A stretch of DNA of 64,000 nucleotides. Source: Carnobacterium pleistocenium FTR1 (lineage in GTDB: Bacteria; Bacillota; Bacilli; Lactobacillales; Carnobacteriaceae). The position numbers and the translations under genes were made by a program. Numbering within the stretch: position 1 is the first letter of the stretch; every line of letters begins with the position of its first letter. Shown one piece after another: positions 54,694 to 64,000 of the stretch. The stretch spans positions 1,426,001-1,490,000 of the forward strand of contig NZ_JQLQ01000002.1 in assembly GCF_000744285.1 (NCBI RefSeq), given 5' to 3'. The notes beneath the pieces were generated by a model, which worked only from the letters and a program-made list of their open reading frames with translations, did not search any database and had not been told where the DNA came from.

Positions 54694-54974
54694 AAACTCA
54701 TCCTAGCTTTTTGATGCGTAACATAATCCAATAATTCTTGGTAAAAAACATCACTTAGAGCTGTACCTAATACTTTATCAAGCACATGTTTGTCCCATGC
54801 AGATTGTACGATATCAGGTTCAATCGAGACATAAGCTCCTCGCCCAGGCAATTTTCCACTTGGATCGATAGATACATGATTTTCTTTATTGATAACAATT
54901 CGAATCATCTCTTTTTTAGGCTTCATTTCATTAGAAACGATGCATTTTCGCATAGGAATTTTACGTTTTGGCAT
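54690..54974 (-). CDS. YlxR family protein
   Basis: 94 residues from ATG 54974; an upstream GTG would add three residues, but AGAGGTG is best placed for the ATG. It carries KIPMRKCIVSNEMKPKKEMIRIV and DPSGKLPGRGAYVS (GRGAY), the DUF448/YlxR hallmarks, thought to bind RNA or nucleoid DNA. Conserved in the nusA operon. Confidence 0.9.
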   Translation of the reverse strand: MPKRKIPMRKCIVSNEMKPKKEMIRIVINKENHVSIDPSGKLPGRGAYVSIEPDIVQSAWDKHVLDKVLGTALSDVFYQELLDYVTHQKARMSL

Positions 54975-54989
54975 TATCTTCACCTCTTG

Positions 54990-56267
54990 TTAGTCTTCCA
55001 GGTTATCTCGTTCTTCAGCTAATTCAATCAATTCTTCAGTTGCTTCAGCATCTAAATTTCCTTCTTCAACGTCAGCATCGATTGAGATTTCGTCAAATTG
55101 AGTATCTAGATCTTCAACAGATTCAATGATTTCTTCTTCATTCATTTCTTGTTCTTGACTATCAATAGCTTCAATGACTTCAGCATACTCAACATCTTTT
55201 TCTAATCCAACTTCTTCTTTAGCCATATTTATAGCTGCCATATCAGTTTCAGATTTAATATCGATTTTGTATCCTGTTAGTTTAGCCGCTAATCGAGCAT
55301 TTTGACCTCGTTTACCAATAGCAAGAGACAGCTGGTAATCTGGTACTACTACCAAACAGCTTCCGGCAGCTTCGTTAAACGTTACACTGACGACTTGAGC
55401 AGGATTTAACGCATTTCCAATATAAGTTGCAGGATCAGCATTCCACTCTACTATGTCCATGTTTTCGCCTTTTAGCTCATTCACAATAGCCTGTACACGT
55501 TGTCCTTTAGGCCCAACACATGTACCAACTGGATCAATGTGTTCATCTCTAGAACGAACAGCTACTTTAGCACGATCTCCAGCTTCTCTAGCAATCGAAA
55601 CGATTTCGACAACTCCATCATAAATTTCAGGAACTTCTTGTTCAAATAGACGTTTCAATAAATCAGGATGACTACGACTAACGAAAATCTGTGGTCCTTT
55701 TGACGTATTTTCAACTTTTGTTACGTAAACTTTTATACGATCATGAGGTTTGTAAACTTCATTAGGTATTTGTTCTTGTTTAGATAAGACAGCTTCGATT
55801 TTCCCTAAATTAACATAAATATAACGGTGATCTTGTCTTTCAACAATACCTTGCATGATGTCATTTTCATAAGCAATGAACTCATTGTAGATAATATTTC
55901 TTTCAGCTTCTCGTACACGTTGCATGATTACTTGTTTAGCTGTTTGAGCAGCAATTCTCCCGAAGTCTTTTGGTGTTACTTCAAAACGAATTTTATCGCC
56001 TAACTCATAGGCTTTATTTAATTCCAAAGCTTCTGCAATGCTTACTTCCAAACGAGAATCATAAACGACATCTGCAACTTCTTTAACAGAATAAACATGA
56101 ATATTCCCTTTTTTTAAATCAAATTCAACCTCAACGTTTTGTGCTTGATCATAATTTTTTTTGTAAGCTGAAATTAAAGCAATTTCTAATGCTTCAACAA
56201 CGAATTCCTTAGAAATTCCTTTTTCTTGTTCTAAAGCATCAAGAGCATTTAACATTTCTTTGCTCAT
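54990..56267 (-). CDS. nusA: Transcription termination/antitermination factor NusA
   Basis: 425 residues from ATG 56267 (AGGAGAG upstream); the family start is SKEMLNALDALEQEKGIS. NusA N-terminal domain, S1 domain around 135-200, KH1/KH2 with SRSHPDLLKRLFE and GTCVGPKGQRVQAI, then LVVVPDYQLSLAIGKRGQN. The C-terminal tail is strongly acidic (Glu/Asp/Ile rich, about residues 355-425). Firmicutes NusA lacks the AR repeats, as here. Works with RNA polymerase in pausing and termination. Confidence 0.97.
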   Translation of the reverse strand: MSKEMLNALDALEQEKGISKEFVVEALEIALISAYKKNYDQAQNVEVEFDLKKGNIHVYSVKEVADVVYDSRLEVSIAEALELNKAYELGDKIRFEVTPKDFGRIAAQTAKQVIMQRVREAERNIIYNEFIAYENDIMQGIVERQDHRYIYVNLGKIEAVLSKQEQIPNEVYKPHDRIKVYVTKVENTSKGPQIFVSRSHPDLLKRLFEQEVPEIYDGVVEIVSIAREAGDRAKVAVRSRDEHIDPVGTCVGPKGQRVQAIVNELKGENMDIVEWNADPATYIGNALNPAQVVSVTFNEAAGSCLVVVPDYQLSLAIGKRGQNARLAAKLTGYKIDIKSETDMAAINMAKEEVGLEKDVEYAEVIEAIDSQEQEMNEEEIIESVEDLDTQFDEISIDADVEEGNLDAEATEELIELAEERDNLED

Positions 56268-56302
56268 TTTTAACTTCTCTCCTATCTCTAACAATCATTT
56301 AA

Positions 56303-56776
56303 TTAAAATTGAATGGCTCTTCTAGCCTTTGCAACAATTTTTCGGTTTATTTCGATATCTTTTACTCTCGTTTTAACGCGAATAGTCAACGTCAACGTTT
56401 CATCATTCACTTCTTTTAGTATGCCTTCATATGTTTTTTCATCATCTATTGGTTCATATAAAGAGACATGAATGTATTCTCCAACTGCGTTTATATAATC
56501 TTCTTCTTTTTTTAGTGGTCTTTCAGCTCCAGGTGATGAAACCTCCAAAAAGTATGCTTGCGGTATAGGATCTGGGCTAATTCCATCCATTCGTTCACTT
56601 ATTTGTTCGCTAACTAATGCGCAATCTTCTAAATCAATTCCTTCAGGTTTGTCAATATAAACGCGTAAGAACCAATTCTTGCCTTCTTTGATAAATTCTA
56701 TATCTGCTAATTCAAACTGATTTCTTTCAACAATAGGTTGCACGATTTCAGTTACTGCTTCTATAACATTACTCAA
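56303..56776 (-). CDS. rimP: Ribosome maturation factor RimP
   Basis: 157 residues of the YhbC/RimP family; FELADIEFIKEGKNWFLRVYIDKPEGIDLEDC region in the N-terminal domain, VSSPGAERPLKKEEDY in the linker and an SH3-like C-terminal domain. It supports 30S assembly. It is the first gene of the nusA-infB operon. A GGAGG site is just before the ATG. Confidence 0.96.
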   Translation of the reverse strand: MSNVIEAVTEIVQPIVERNQFELADIEFIKEGKNWFLRVYIDKPEGIDLEDCALVSEQISERMDGISPDPIPQAYFLEVSSPGAERPLKKEEDYINAVGEYIHVSLYEPIDDEKTYEGILKEVNDETLTLTIRVKTRVKDIEINRKIVAKARRAIQF

Positions 56777-56821
56777 CTTTTTCGCCTCCTTATAGTTAGT
56801 TTTCTAACTTACTGCCGAAAA

Positions 56822-56845
56822 AGAGTGAGCGTTACCGCTCACTCT
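56822..56845 (-). terminator. polC terminator
   Basis: AGAGTGAGCG/CGCTCACTCT with a 4-nt loop and T5 on the minus strand, about 135 nt past the polC stop. Confidence 0.88.
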
Positions 56846-56979
56846 CAACAGAATATCTAAATCCAAATAAATAATACCATAAAACCGAGTATTAAGCAAC
56901 AAAACACCATTAAATAAGTCTTTCCAGTTGCTTTTCAGCTTAAAAAGTATTCCAGCTTAGCTAGTTAGAAAATAAATAA

Positions 56980-59900
56980 TTAAAAGAGATCAAATAAAGA
57001 CAATTGATTTTCATCAGGTAATCCTTTTAATACTCCATTCTCATCTAGATATTCAATAACAGTTTTAGAAACTTTTCCTCTTTTAGCTAAGTCCTCTTTT
57101 GAAAGGAACGGTTTATCATTTCTCGCTTCAATAATTTGCTTGGCGACATTGGCTCCCAAGCTGGGTACCGTTCTAAAAGGGGCAATAAGTGAATTCCCTT
57201 CAATCACAAAATCGGAAGCATCTGATTTTGCTAAATCTACCATTTTAAAATTAAATCCCCGTTCAACCATTTCATTACTTAATTCCAAAACAGTTAAAAG
57301 ATTCTTTTCTTTAGTTGAAGCATCTAGCCCTTTATCAGTGATTTCTTTCATTTTTACTTTTATGCTTTCTTTCCCTTTCGCCATAGCTACTAAATCAAAG
57401 TCATCTGCACGTACGGAAAAGTAAGCAGCATAATAAAGAATTGGAAAATGAACTTTGTAATACGCTACACGTAAAGCCATCAGCACATAAGCAGCCGCAT
57501 GGGCTTTAGGAAACATGTACTTGATTTTCAAACAAGATTCGATGTACCACGTTGGTATATTTTCATCGCGCATCGCTTTTTGCCAATCATCCGGAATTCC
57601 TTTTCCTTTACGCACGGATTCCATAATTTTAAAAGCTAACCCATCTTCTAAACCATTATGGATCAAATAAACCATAATATCATCACGACAACCGATTACT
57701 TCTGACAAAGGAATATCATTCATCCGGATCAACTCTTCCGCATTTCCTAACCATACATCCGTTCCATGTGACAATCCTGATATTTGCAACAATTCAGCAA
57801 ACGTTGTCGGCAACGTTTCTTCTAACATTCCTCTTACAAAACGCGTACCAAATTCTGGAATACCTAGCGTACCTGTTTTCGATTGGATTTGCTCTGGGGT
57901 TACGCCAAGAACTTCAGTACCACCAAAAATCTTCATTACTTCCGGATCATCGGTTGGGATCGTTTTAGGATCGATCCCAGATAGATCTTGCAGCATTCGA
58001 ATAACGGTTGGATCATCATGACCCAGTATATCTAATTTCAAGACATTATCATGAATAGAATGAAAATCAAAGTGAGTCGTTTTCCATTCTGAATCTTGTG
58101 CATCAGCTGGAAATTGAATAGGCGTAAAGTCATATACATCCATATAATCAGGGATAACGATAATACCGCCGGGATGCTGACCGGTGGTCCTTTTAACTCC
58201 TGTAAATCCTTTTGCTAAGCGATCGATTTCTGCAGCACGTAAGGTTAAACTGTTATCGCGTTCATACCCTTTTACATAACCAAAAGCCGTCCTATCCGCT
58301 ACGGTACCTATTGTTCCAGCACGAAATACATTTTCTTCACCAAATAATTCTTTTGTGTAATTGTGTGCCTTAGATTGGTAATCGCCTGAGAAATTCAAAT
58401 CAATATCTGGCACTTTATCCCCATAAAAGCCTAAGAAGGTTTCGAATGGAATATCATGTCCATCTTTATGCAGACGGGTTTCACATTCTGGACAATTTTT
58501 ATCCGGAAGATCATAACCTGAACCCACTGATCCATCAGTAAAAAACTCAGAATACTGACAATTAGGGCAACTATAATGTGGCGGCATAGGATTTACTTCT
58601 GTGATTCCAGTCATTGTTGCGACGAAACTAGAACCAACGGAACCTCGAGAACCCACTAGATAGCCATCTGACATACTTTTATGAACCAATTTTTGCGAAA
58701 TCAAGTAAATAACCGAAAAACCATTTCCGATAATACTGTTCAATTCTTTTTCGATTCTTTTTTCAATAATTTCTGGTAGTGGATTGCCATATAATCGATG
58801 TGCTTCATCATAACTCAATTGACGTATTTCATCTTCTGATCCTTCAATTTTAGGCGTATAAAGATCTGTTTTCACTGGTGTAATGGAATCATCCACCATA
58901 TCCGCAATTTTATTGGTATTTTTGACTACAATTTCTTGAGCTGTCTCTTCTCCTAAGAATGAGAAAGATTCGAGCATATCTGTTGTCGTTCTAAAATGTA
59001 CTTCAGGTAACTCAGATCTATTCAAAGGATTCGCTCCACCTTGGGAATTGACCAGTATTTTACGGTAGATACGGTCTTCAGGATTCAAATAGTGAACATT
59101 TCCAGTTGCAACTACTGGAATATCTAGCTCCTTACCAATTTTAACCAGATTACGAATGATTTCTTCCAAATCTGATTCATCTTTCACTAACTCTTTTTCA
59201 ATCAACGAAGCATAAACTTCCTTTGGCATAACTTCAATGTAATCATAAAATTTCGCTTTGTTTTTTGCTTCATCATACCCTTTTTGCATCATGGCTTCAA
59301 AAACTTCTCCTTGGCTGCATGCTGTTCCAATAATTAAGCCTTCTCTAAGTTTGTTTAATTCAGAGCGTGGCAAACGTGCCGTTCGAAAGAAATAATCAAC
59401 CATAGATGAAGAAATCAGTTTAAAAAGATTTTTTAACCCTGCTTGAGAAGTCGCAATAATGGTTGCATGAAATGGCCGAGCTCTTTTATAAGTATCGCCT
59501 TCTCCAATATGATCATTCAACTGATCATGATAATGCATATCATGCTCTTCTCTAGCCTCTTTTAGAAAAATCCAGCACAACTGTCCCGTTGTTTCAGAAT
59601 CATAAATAGCCCGGTGATGTTGTTCTAGATTAATGCCATATTTTTTTGCTAATGTATTCAAACGATGACCCTTAAATTGCGGATGTAGATAGCGTGACAA
59701 TTCCAACGTATCAATGACCGGATTTACAGCATCCGGTATGTTGTATTTAGCATTACTCGTATTTAAAAATCCCATGTCAAAACTGGCATTATGTGCAACT
59801 AGAATAGATTCTCCAGCAAAAGCTTTAAATAAAGTCAAAACTTCTTCTTCAGATTTTGAACCATGAACCATTTCGTCGGTAATACCGGTTAAATTGATTG

Positions 59901-61320
59901 TAGTTTGCGATAACGGATGACCAGGGTCAATAAATTGTTCAAATGACTCAATGATATTTCCTTTATGCATTTTAACTGCAGATAATTCAATAATGGAATT
60001 GTATACAGCTGAAAGACCGGTCGTTTCTACGTCAAAAACAACGTACGTAGCATCAGTCAATTCAATATGTTCAGCATTATATGCAATCGGTACACCATCA
60101 TCAACAATATTAGCTTCAATTCCATAAAGAATCTTTATCCCATTCTTTTGACCTGCATGAAATGCATCTGGAAATGATTGAGCACCAAAATGGTCCGTTA
60201 TTGCAACTGCTTTATGTCCCCATTTAGCCGCTTGATCGACTAGATCTGTAACAGTATCAATTGCGTCCATTTGACTCATATTGCTATGCAAGTGCAACTC
60301 TACACGTTTATTGTCTTCAGGGGCTGTATCTTTACGTGATTCATGTTCCCATTCAGTAATATCTTGCGCATTTAATACTAAATCTCGCATAAAATTATCT
60401 TCTTGAACGCTTCCTCTTGCTCGGATCCACATCCCTTTTTTGATTGCTGCAAAGGCTGCTTCGTCCTCAGGAGTGTTCGAAAATTTCTTCACTGAAAAAG
60501 AAGACGTATAGTCAGTCATTTTTAAAATCAGCAATTGTCTTTCAGATCTTAATACGCGTACCTCAACATCAAATACATACCCTTCAATGCTTACACGACG
60601 CTCTTCTTCGATAATTTGATCCATCGGTTTAATTTCTTCTTTTGCTGTGATTTTCCGTCCTAAAACGACCAGCCCTTTATGCGCTTGAACTTGATTTTTA
60701 TTTTGTTTTTTTTCTTGTTCGGCTTTTTGAATATTTTCATTCGCCCGAATTGCCAATAGTGTTTCTGATTCTTCTTTTTTTATTTGGAATTCTGCTATTT
60801 TTTTCAAATGTGCTTCTTCATCAATAACTGGCTCAATTTTAAATTTTGGAAATCCCAAAGAAACATACGCATCTTCAACAGGAGGCAGGTACTGATTCAT
60901 TAAATGACTTTTTACAATTTCATTTTCAACATGAAATTGAATTTTTTTCCCGTTTAAAAGTGGAAACTGCTCTCTGAAGGGTTTGTCACAAATCGGTGAA
61001 GAGACTGTACTTAGCTTGACTGCAGCAGACCAATAATGTTCCAATTTTTCAATTGTTAGCACTGGCTGCAAGGTTTCGATAGTTACTTGGACGCTTGCAA
61101 TTGAATGAAAAGCCAACTGCATTTTTTCTGAAAGATTTTGATAGATTTCAAAAGGTAAAATATCTTGGAATTGCAAATGAAAATTCCAAGATTTTGATAG
61201 TTTATGAACGGTGACTTTTAAAATCTTTGCTTGCGAAAAATATTCTTTATAGCGCTCTTCATGCTGCAAACCTACTTGTTCCAGTAATTTTTGAAATAAT
61301 TCTTCTTGGTTTAAACTCAT
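56980..61320 (-). CDS. polC: DNA polymerase III subunit alpha, PolC type
   Basis: 1446 residues, the Gram-positive replicative polymerase. OB fold near 240-330, PHP domain at about 335-420 with [11 protein letters not shown] and AITDHFGAQ; an inserted DnaQ-like 3'-5' exonuclease at about 425-590 ([31 protein letters not shown]); the rest of PHP, then palm with [11 protein letters not shown], fingers, zinc-binding CPNCQ and CPECET pairs, and the C-terminal tau/clamp-binding end NQLSLFDLF. All parts look intact. Probably transcribed from a promoter whose -35 lies in repeat copy C. Confidence 0.98.
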   Translation of the reverse strand: MSLNQEELFQKLLEQVGLQHEERYKEYFSQAKILKVTVHKLSKSWNFHLQFQDILPFEIYQNLSEKMQLAFHSIASVQVTIETLQPVLTIEKLEHYWSAAVKLSTVSSPICDKPFREQFPLLNGKKIQFHVENEIVKSHLMNQYLPPVEDAYVSLGFPKFKIEPVIDEEAHLKKIAEFQIKKEESETLLAIRANENIQKAEQEKKQNKNQVQAHKGLVVLGRKITAKEEIKPMDQIIEEERRVSIEGYVFDVEVRVLRSERQLLILKMTDYTSSFSVKKFSNTPEDEAAFAAIKKGMWIRARGSVQEDNFMRDLVLNAQDITEWEHESRKDTAPEDNKRVELHLHSNMSQMDAIDTVTDLVDQAAKWGHKAVAITDHFGAQSFPDAFHAGQKNGIKILYGIEANIVDDGVPIAYNAEHIELTDATYVVFDVETTGLSAVYNSIIELSAVKMHKGNIIESFEQFIDPGHPLSQTTINLTGITDEMVHGSKSEEEVLTLFKAFAGESILVAHNASFDMGFLNTSNAKYNIPDAVNPVIDTLELSRYLHPQFKGHRLNTLAKKYGINLEQHHRAIYDSETTGQLCWIFLKEAREEHDMHYHDQLNDHIGEGDTYKRARPFHATIIATSQAGLKNLFKLISSSMVDYFFRTARLPRSELNKLREGLIIGTACSQGEVFEAMMQKGYDEAKNKAKFYDYIEVMPKEVYASLIEKELVKDESDLEEIIRNLVKIGKELDIPVVATGNVHYLNPEDRIYRKILVNSQGGANPLNRSELPEVHFRTTTDMLESFSFLGEETAQEIVVKNTNKIADMVDDSITPVKTDLYTPKIEGSEDEIRQLSYDEAHRLYGNPLPEIIEKRIEKELNSIIGNGFSVIYLISQKLVHKSMSDGYLVGSRGSVGSSFVATMTGITEVNPMPPHYSCPNCQYSEFFTDGSVGSGYDLPDKNCPECETRLHKDGHDIPFETFLGFYGDKVPDIDLNFSGDYQSKAHNYTKELFGEENVFRAGTIGTVADRTAFGYVKGYERDNSLTLRAAEIDRLAKGFTGVKRTTGQHPGGIIVIPDYMDVYDFTPIQFPADAQDSEWKTTHFDFHSIHDNVLKLDILGHDDPTVIRMLQDLSGIDPKTIPTDDPEVMKIFGGTEVLGVTPEQIQSKTGTLGIPEFGTRFVRGMLEETLPTTFAELLQISGLSHGTDVWLGNAEELIRMNDIPLSEVIGCRDDIMVYLIHNGLEDGLAFKIMESVRKGKGIPDDWQKAMRDENIPTWYIESCLKIKYMFPKAHAAAYVLMALRVAYYKVHFPILYYAAYFSVRADDFDLVAMAKGKESIKVKMKEITDKGLDASTKEKNLLTVLELSNEMVERGFNFKMVDLAKSDASDFVIEGNSLIAPFRTVPSLGANVAKQIIEARNDKPFLSKEDLAKRGKVSKTVIEYLDENGVLKGLPDENQLSLFDLF

Positions 61321-61350
61321 GAGAAGCTCCTTTCACTTGCTAAGATACAT

Positions 61351-61379
61351 CTAATATAGTGTTGCTAAATTTAATCCAA
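61351..61379 (-). promoter_or_regulatory. Possible polC promoter built on repeat copy C
   Basis: TTGGAT (complement of 61374-61379, inside the repeat end), 17-bp spacer, TATTAG (complement of 61351-61356, just outside). It points toward polC, 31 nt before the start codon. No other promoter-like sequence is seen closer. Confidence 0.5.
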
Positions 61380-61570
61380 TTACTCACCCAAAAATTCTGG
61401 AGGAATAGGATTTACTTGTAGCCGTTCATTAGATTCAATGCTTCAAATAGATCCCCCATGGCTTCACAAGCAAAACCGTCTATTCTATAAGAAATTTTTT
61501 TGGATTACAAACACTATTTATGATATACCCACTTTTGGTAAAATTCATCCACACCATTTGACGAAGAGCC
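61357..61570. repeat. Dispersed intergenic repeat, copy C (core deleted)
   Basis: About 215 bp between the proS terminator and polC. Both ends match A and B (TAGTGTTGCTAAATTTAATC at one end, CACACCATTTGACGAAGAGC at the other), as do GGAATAGGATTT, TGTAGCCG and CCATGGCTTCACAAGCAAAACC. The roughly 80-bp double-hairpin core is replaced by a short TTCAAATAGATCCC stretch, so this is an internally deleted copy. Confidence 0.85.
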
Positions 61571-61586
61571 AAACTAAACAATTGCA

Positions 61587-61632
61587 AAAGGAGTGCAGAC
61601 AAGTGTAGGAACGTACTTGTTTGAACTCCTTT
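61587..61632 (-). terminator. proS terminator
   Basis: AAAGGAGT/ACTCCTTT outer stem and ACAAGT/ACTTGT inner stem with mismatched loops between; TTTTGC follows on the minus strand. Confidence 0.75.
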
Positions 61633-61653
61633 CACAGTAGTATTTTTGTGCGA

Positions 61654-63363
<1,710 letters not shown>

Positions 63364-63418
63364 TTACTATCTCCTTTTTGATACGTTAAATTCATTTTCG
63401 TCTTATACTTAATCGTTC

Positions 63419-64000
63419 TTAATTAAAGAAATACGTTTGGATATCATTCCATGTAACTAATACCATCAGCAATAGTAACAAACTGATCCCAATTAAAGTA
63501 ATGATACCTTCTTTTTCTTCACTTAATGGTTTTCTTCGGATACCTTCTACGATGTTTAATAGCAATTTCCCACCATCAAGACCTGGGATAGGCAACATAT
63601 TGACGATCCCTAAATTAATACTTAAAACCGCTAGCCAATTGACCACGCCTATAAGTCCCACTTGAACCACTGATTCTGTTGTTGCATAAATAGCAACCGG
63701 ACCACCGAACATATCAATTGAGAAGCCACTTGTAAACATTGAACCAAGTATTGTAAATAATTGCGTCATCAAAGACCAAGTTTTGGAAAAACCAAAACTG
63801 ATTTTATCCCATAATGAAGTTTTCAACACATTTTGGACACCAATTTGACCGACTTCTGTCCCGTCTGTTGCTTCACTAGCAACGGGTGTTATTGGCACTA
63901 TTTTCTCAGTTCCATCCGTTGATTCAATGTAGAAAATCAATTCGTTTTCAGGATTAACTCGAATAATTTCCACCATTTCAGGCCAGTTAGTAATTTTTTC
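63419..64000 (-). CDS. rseP: RIP metalloprotease RseP/RasP, C-terminal part
   Basis: The frame is open to the right window edge, giving the last 193 residues. The visible part starts inside the PDZ region (EIIRVNPENELIFYIES), then an amphipathic loop and membrane helices with VVNWLAVLSINLGIVNMLPIPGLDGGKLLLN (the NxxPxPxLDGG motif, here NMLPIPGLDGG, carrying the second zinc ligand Asp). The N-terminal HExxH half is outside the window. It is a site-2 intramembrane protease for anti-sigma factors and signal peptides. Confidence 0.94.
   Translation of the reverse strand, partial: EKITNWPEMVEIIRVNPENELIFYIESTDGTEKIVPITPVASEATDGTEVGQIGVQNVLKTSLWDKISFGFSKTWSLMTQLFTILGSMFTSGFSIDMFGGPVAIYATTESVVQVGLIGVVNWLAVLSINLGIVNMLPIPGLDGGKLLLNIVEGIRRKPLSEEKEGIITLIGISLLLLLMVLVTWNDIQTYFFN

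Overview
The window is a stretch of low-GC Firmicutes chromosome. Protein signatures (TruB, RelA, PolC, the hrcA-grpE-dnaK-dnaJ order, a DUF3013 protein beside prmA, a C-minus rpmG/rpsN pair) place it in Lactobacillales. My best guess from memory is Carnobacteriaceae, probably Carnobacterium; no search was possible. Most genes lie on the minus strand. Both edges cut a gene: ppsR-like at the left and rseP at the right.

Layout. 1-5 kb: end of a PPDK regulatory protein, a TPM-domain/LemA pair, nfo, then an RDD membrane protein with sppA. 5-10 kb: hisS-aspS behind a T-box leader, and a divergent SH3b amidase. 10-17 kb: dtd, relA, deoC, and the mpg-DUF3013-prmA-rsmE cluster. 17-21 kb: a MarR-controlled heterodimeric ABC exporter. 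21-24.5 kb: three NAD(P)H oxidoreductases, two of the transcription units starting at MerR-type promoters with 19-bp spacers. 24.5-26.7 kb: an SOS-controlled operon (Y-family polymerase, YolD-like, SSB-like). 26.7-29.8 kb: an accessory patch of small, unknown and broken genes. 29.9-31.8 kb: a putative Zur-controlled zinc-sparing cluster (rpmG without zinc ligands, a thioredoxin-reductase-like flavoprotein, rpsN without zinc ligands, a 40-aa basic peptide). 32-34.6 kb: LysR and a truncated YeiH transporter fused at DNA level to a GNAT remnant. 34.6-64 kb: housekeeping operons: a flavoprotein, lepA, hrcA-grpE-dnaK-dnaJ with CIRCE, argGH, truB-ribF, a DUF421 pseudogene, a LysM polysaccharide deacetylase, rimP-nusA-ylxR-ylxQ-infB-rbfA, polC, and rseP-proS.

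The least expected structure is a dispersed intergenic repeat of about 215-285 bp. It has three substantial copies (38.5, 46.9 and 61.4 kb) and two remnants (17.0 and 36.4 kb), all in one orientation. Its core can fold into hairpins with compensatory differences between copies, and one terminus appears to supply the -35 of the polC promoter. Other points of interest are the perfect 31-bp Zur-like palindrome before rpmG, the two MerR-type promoters with no regulator in the window, and several decay scars.
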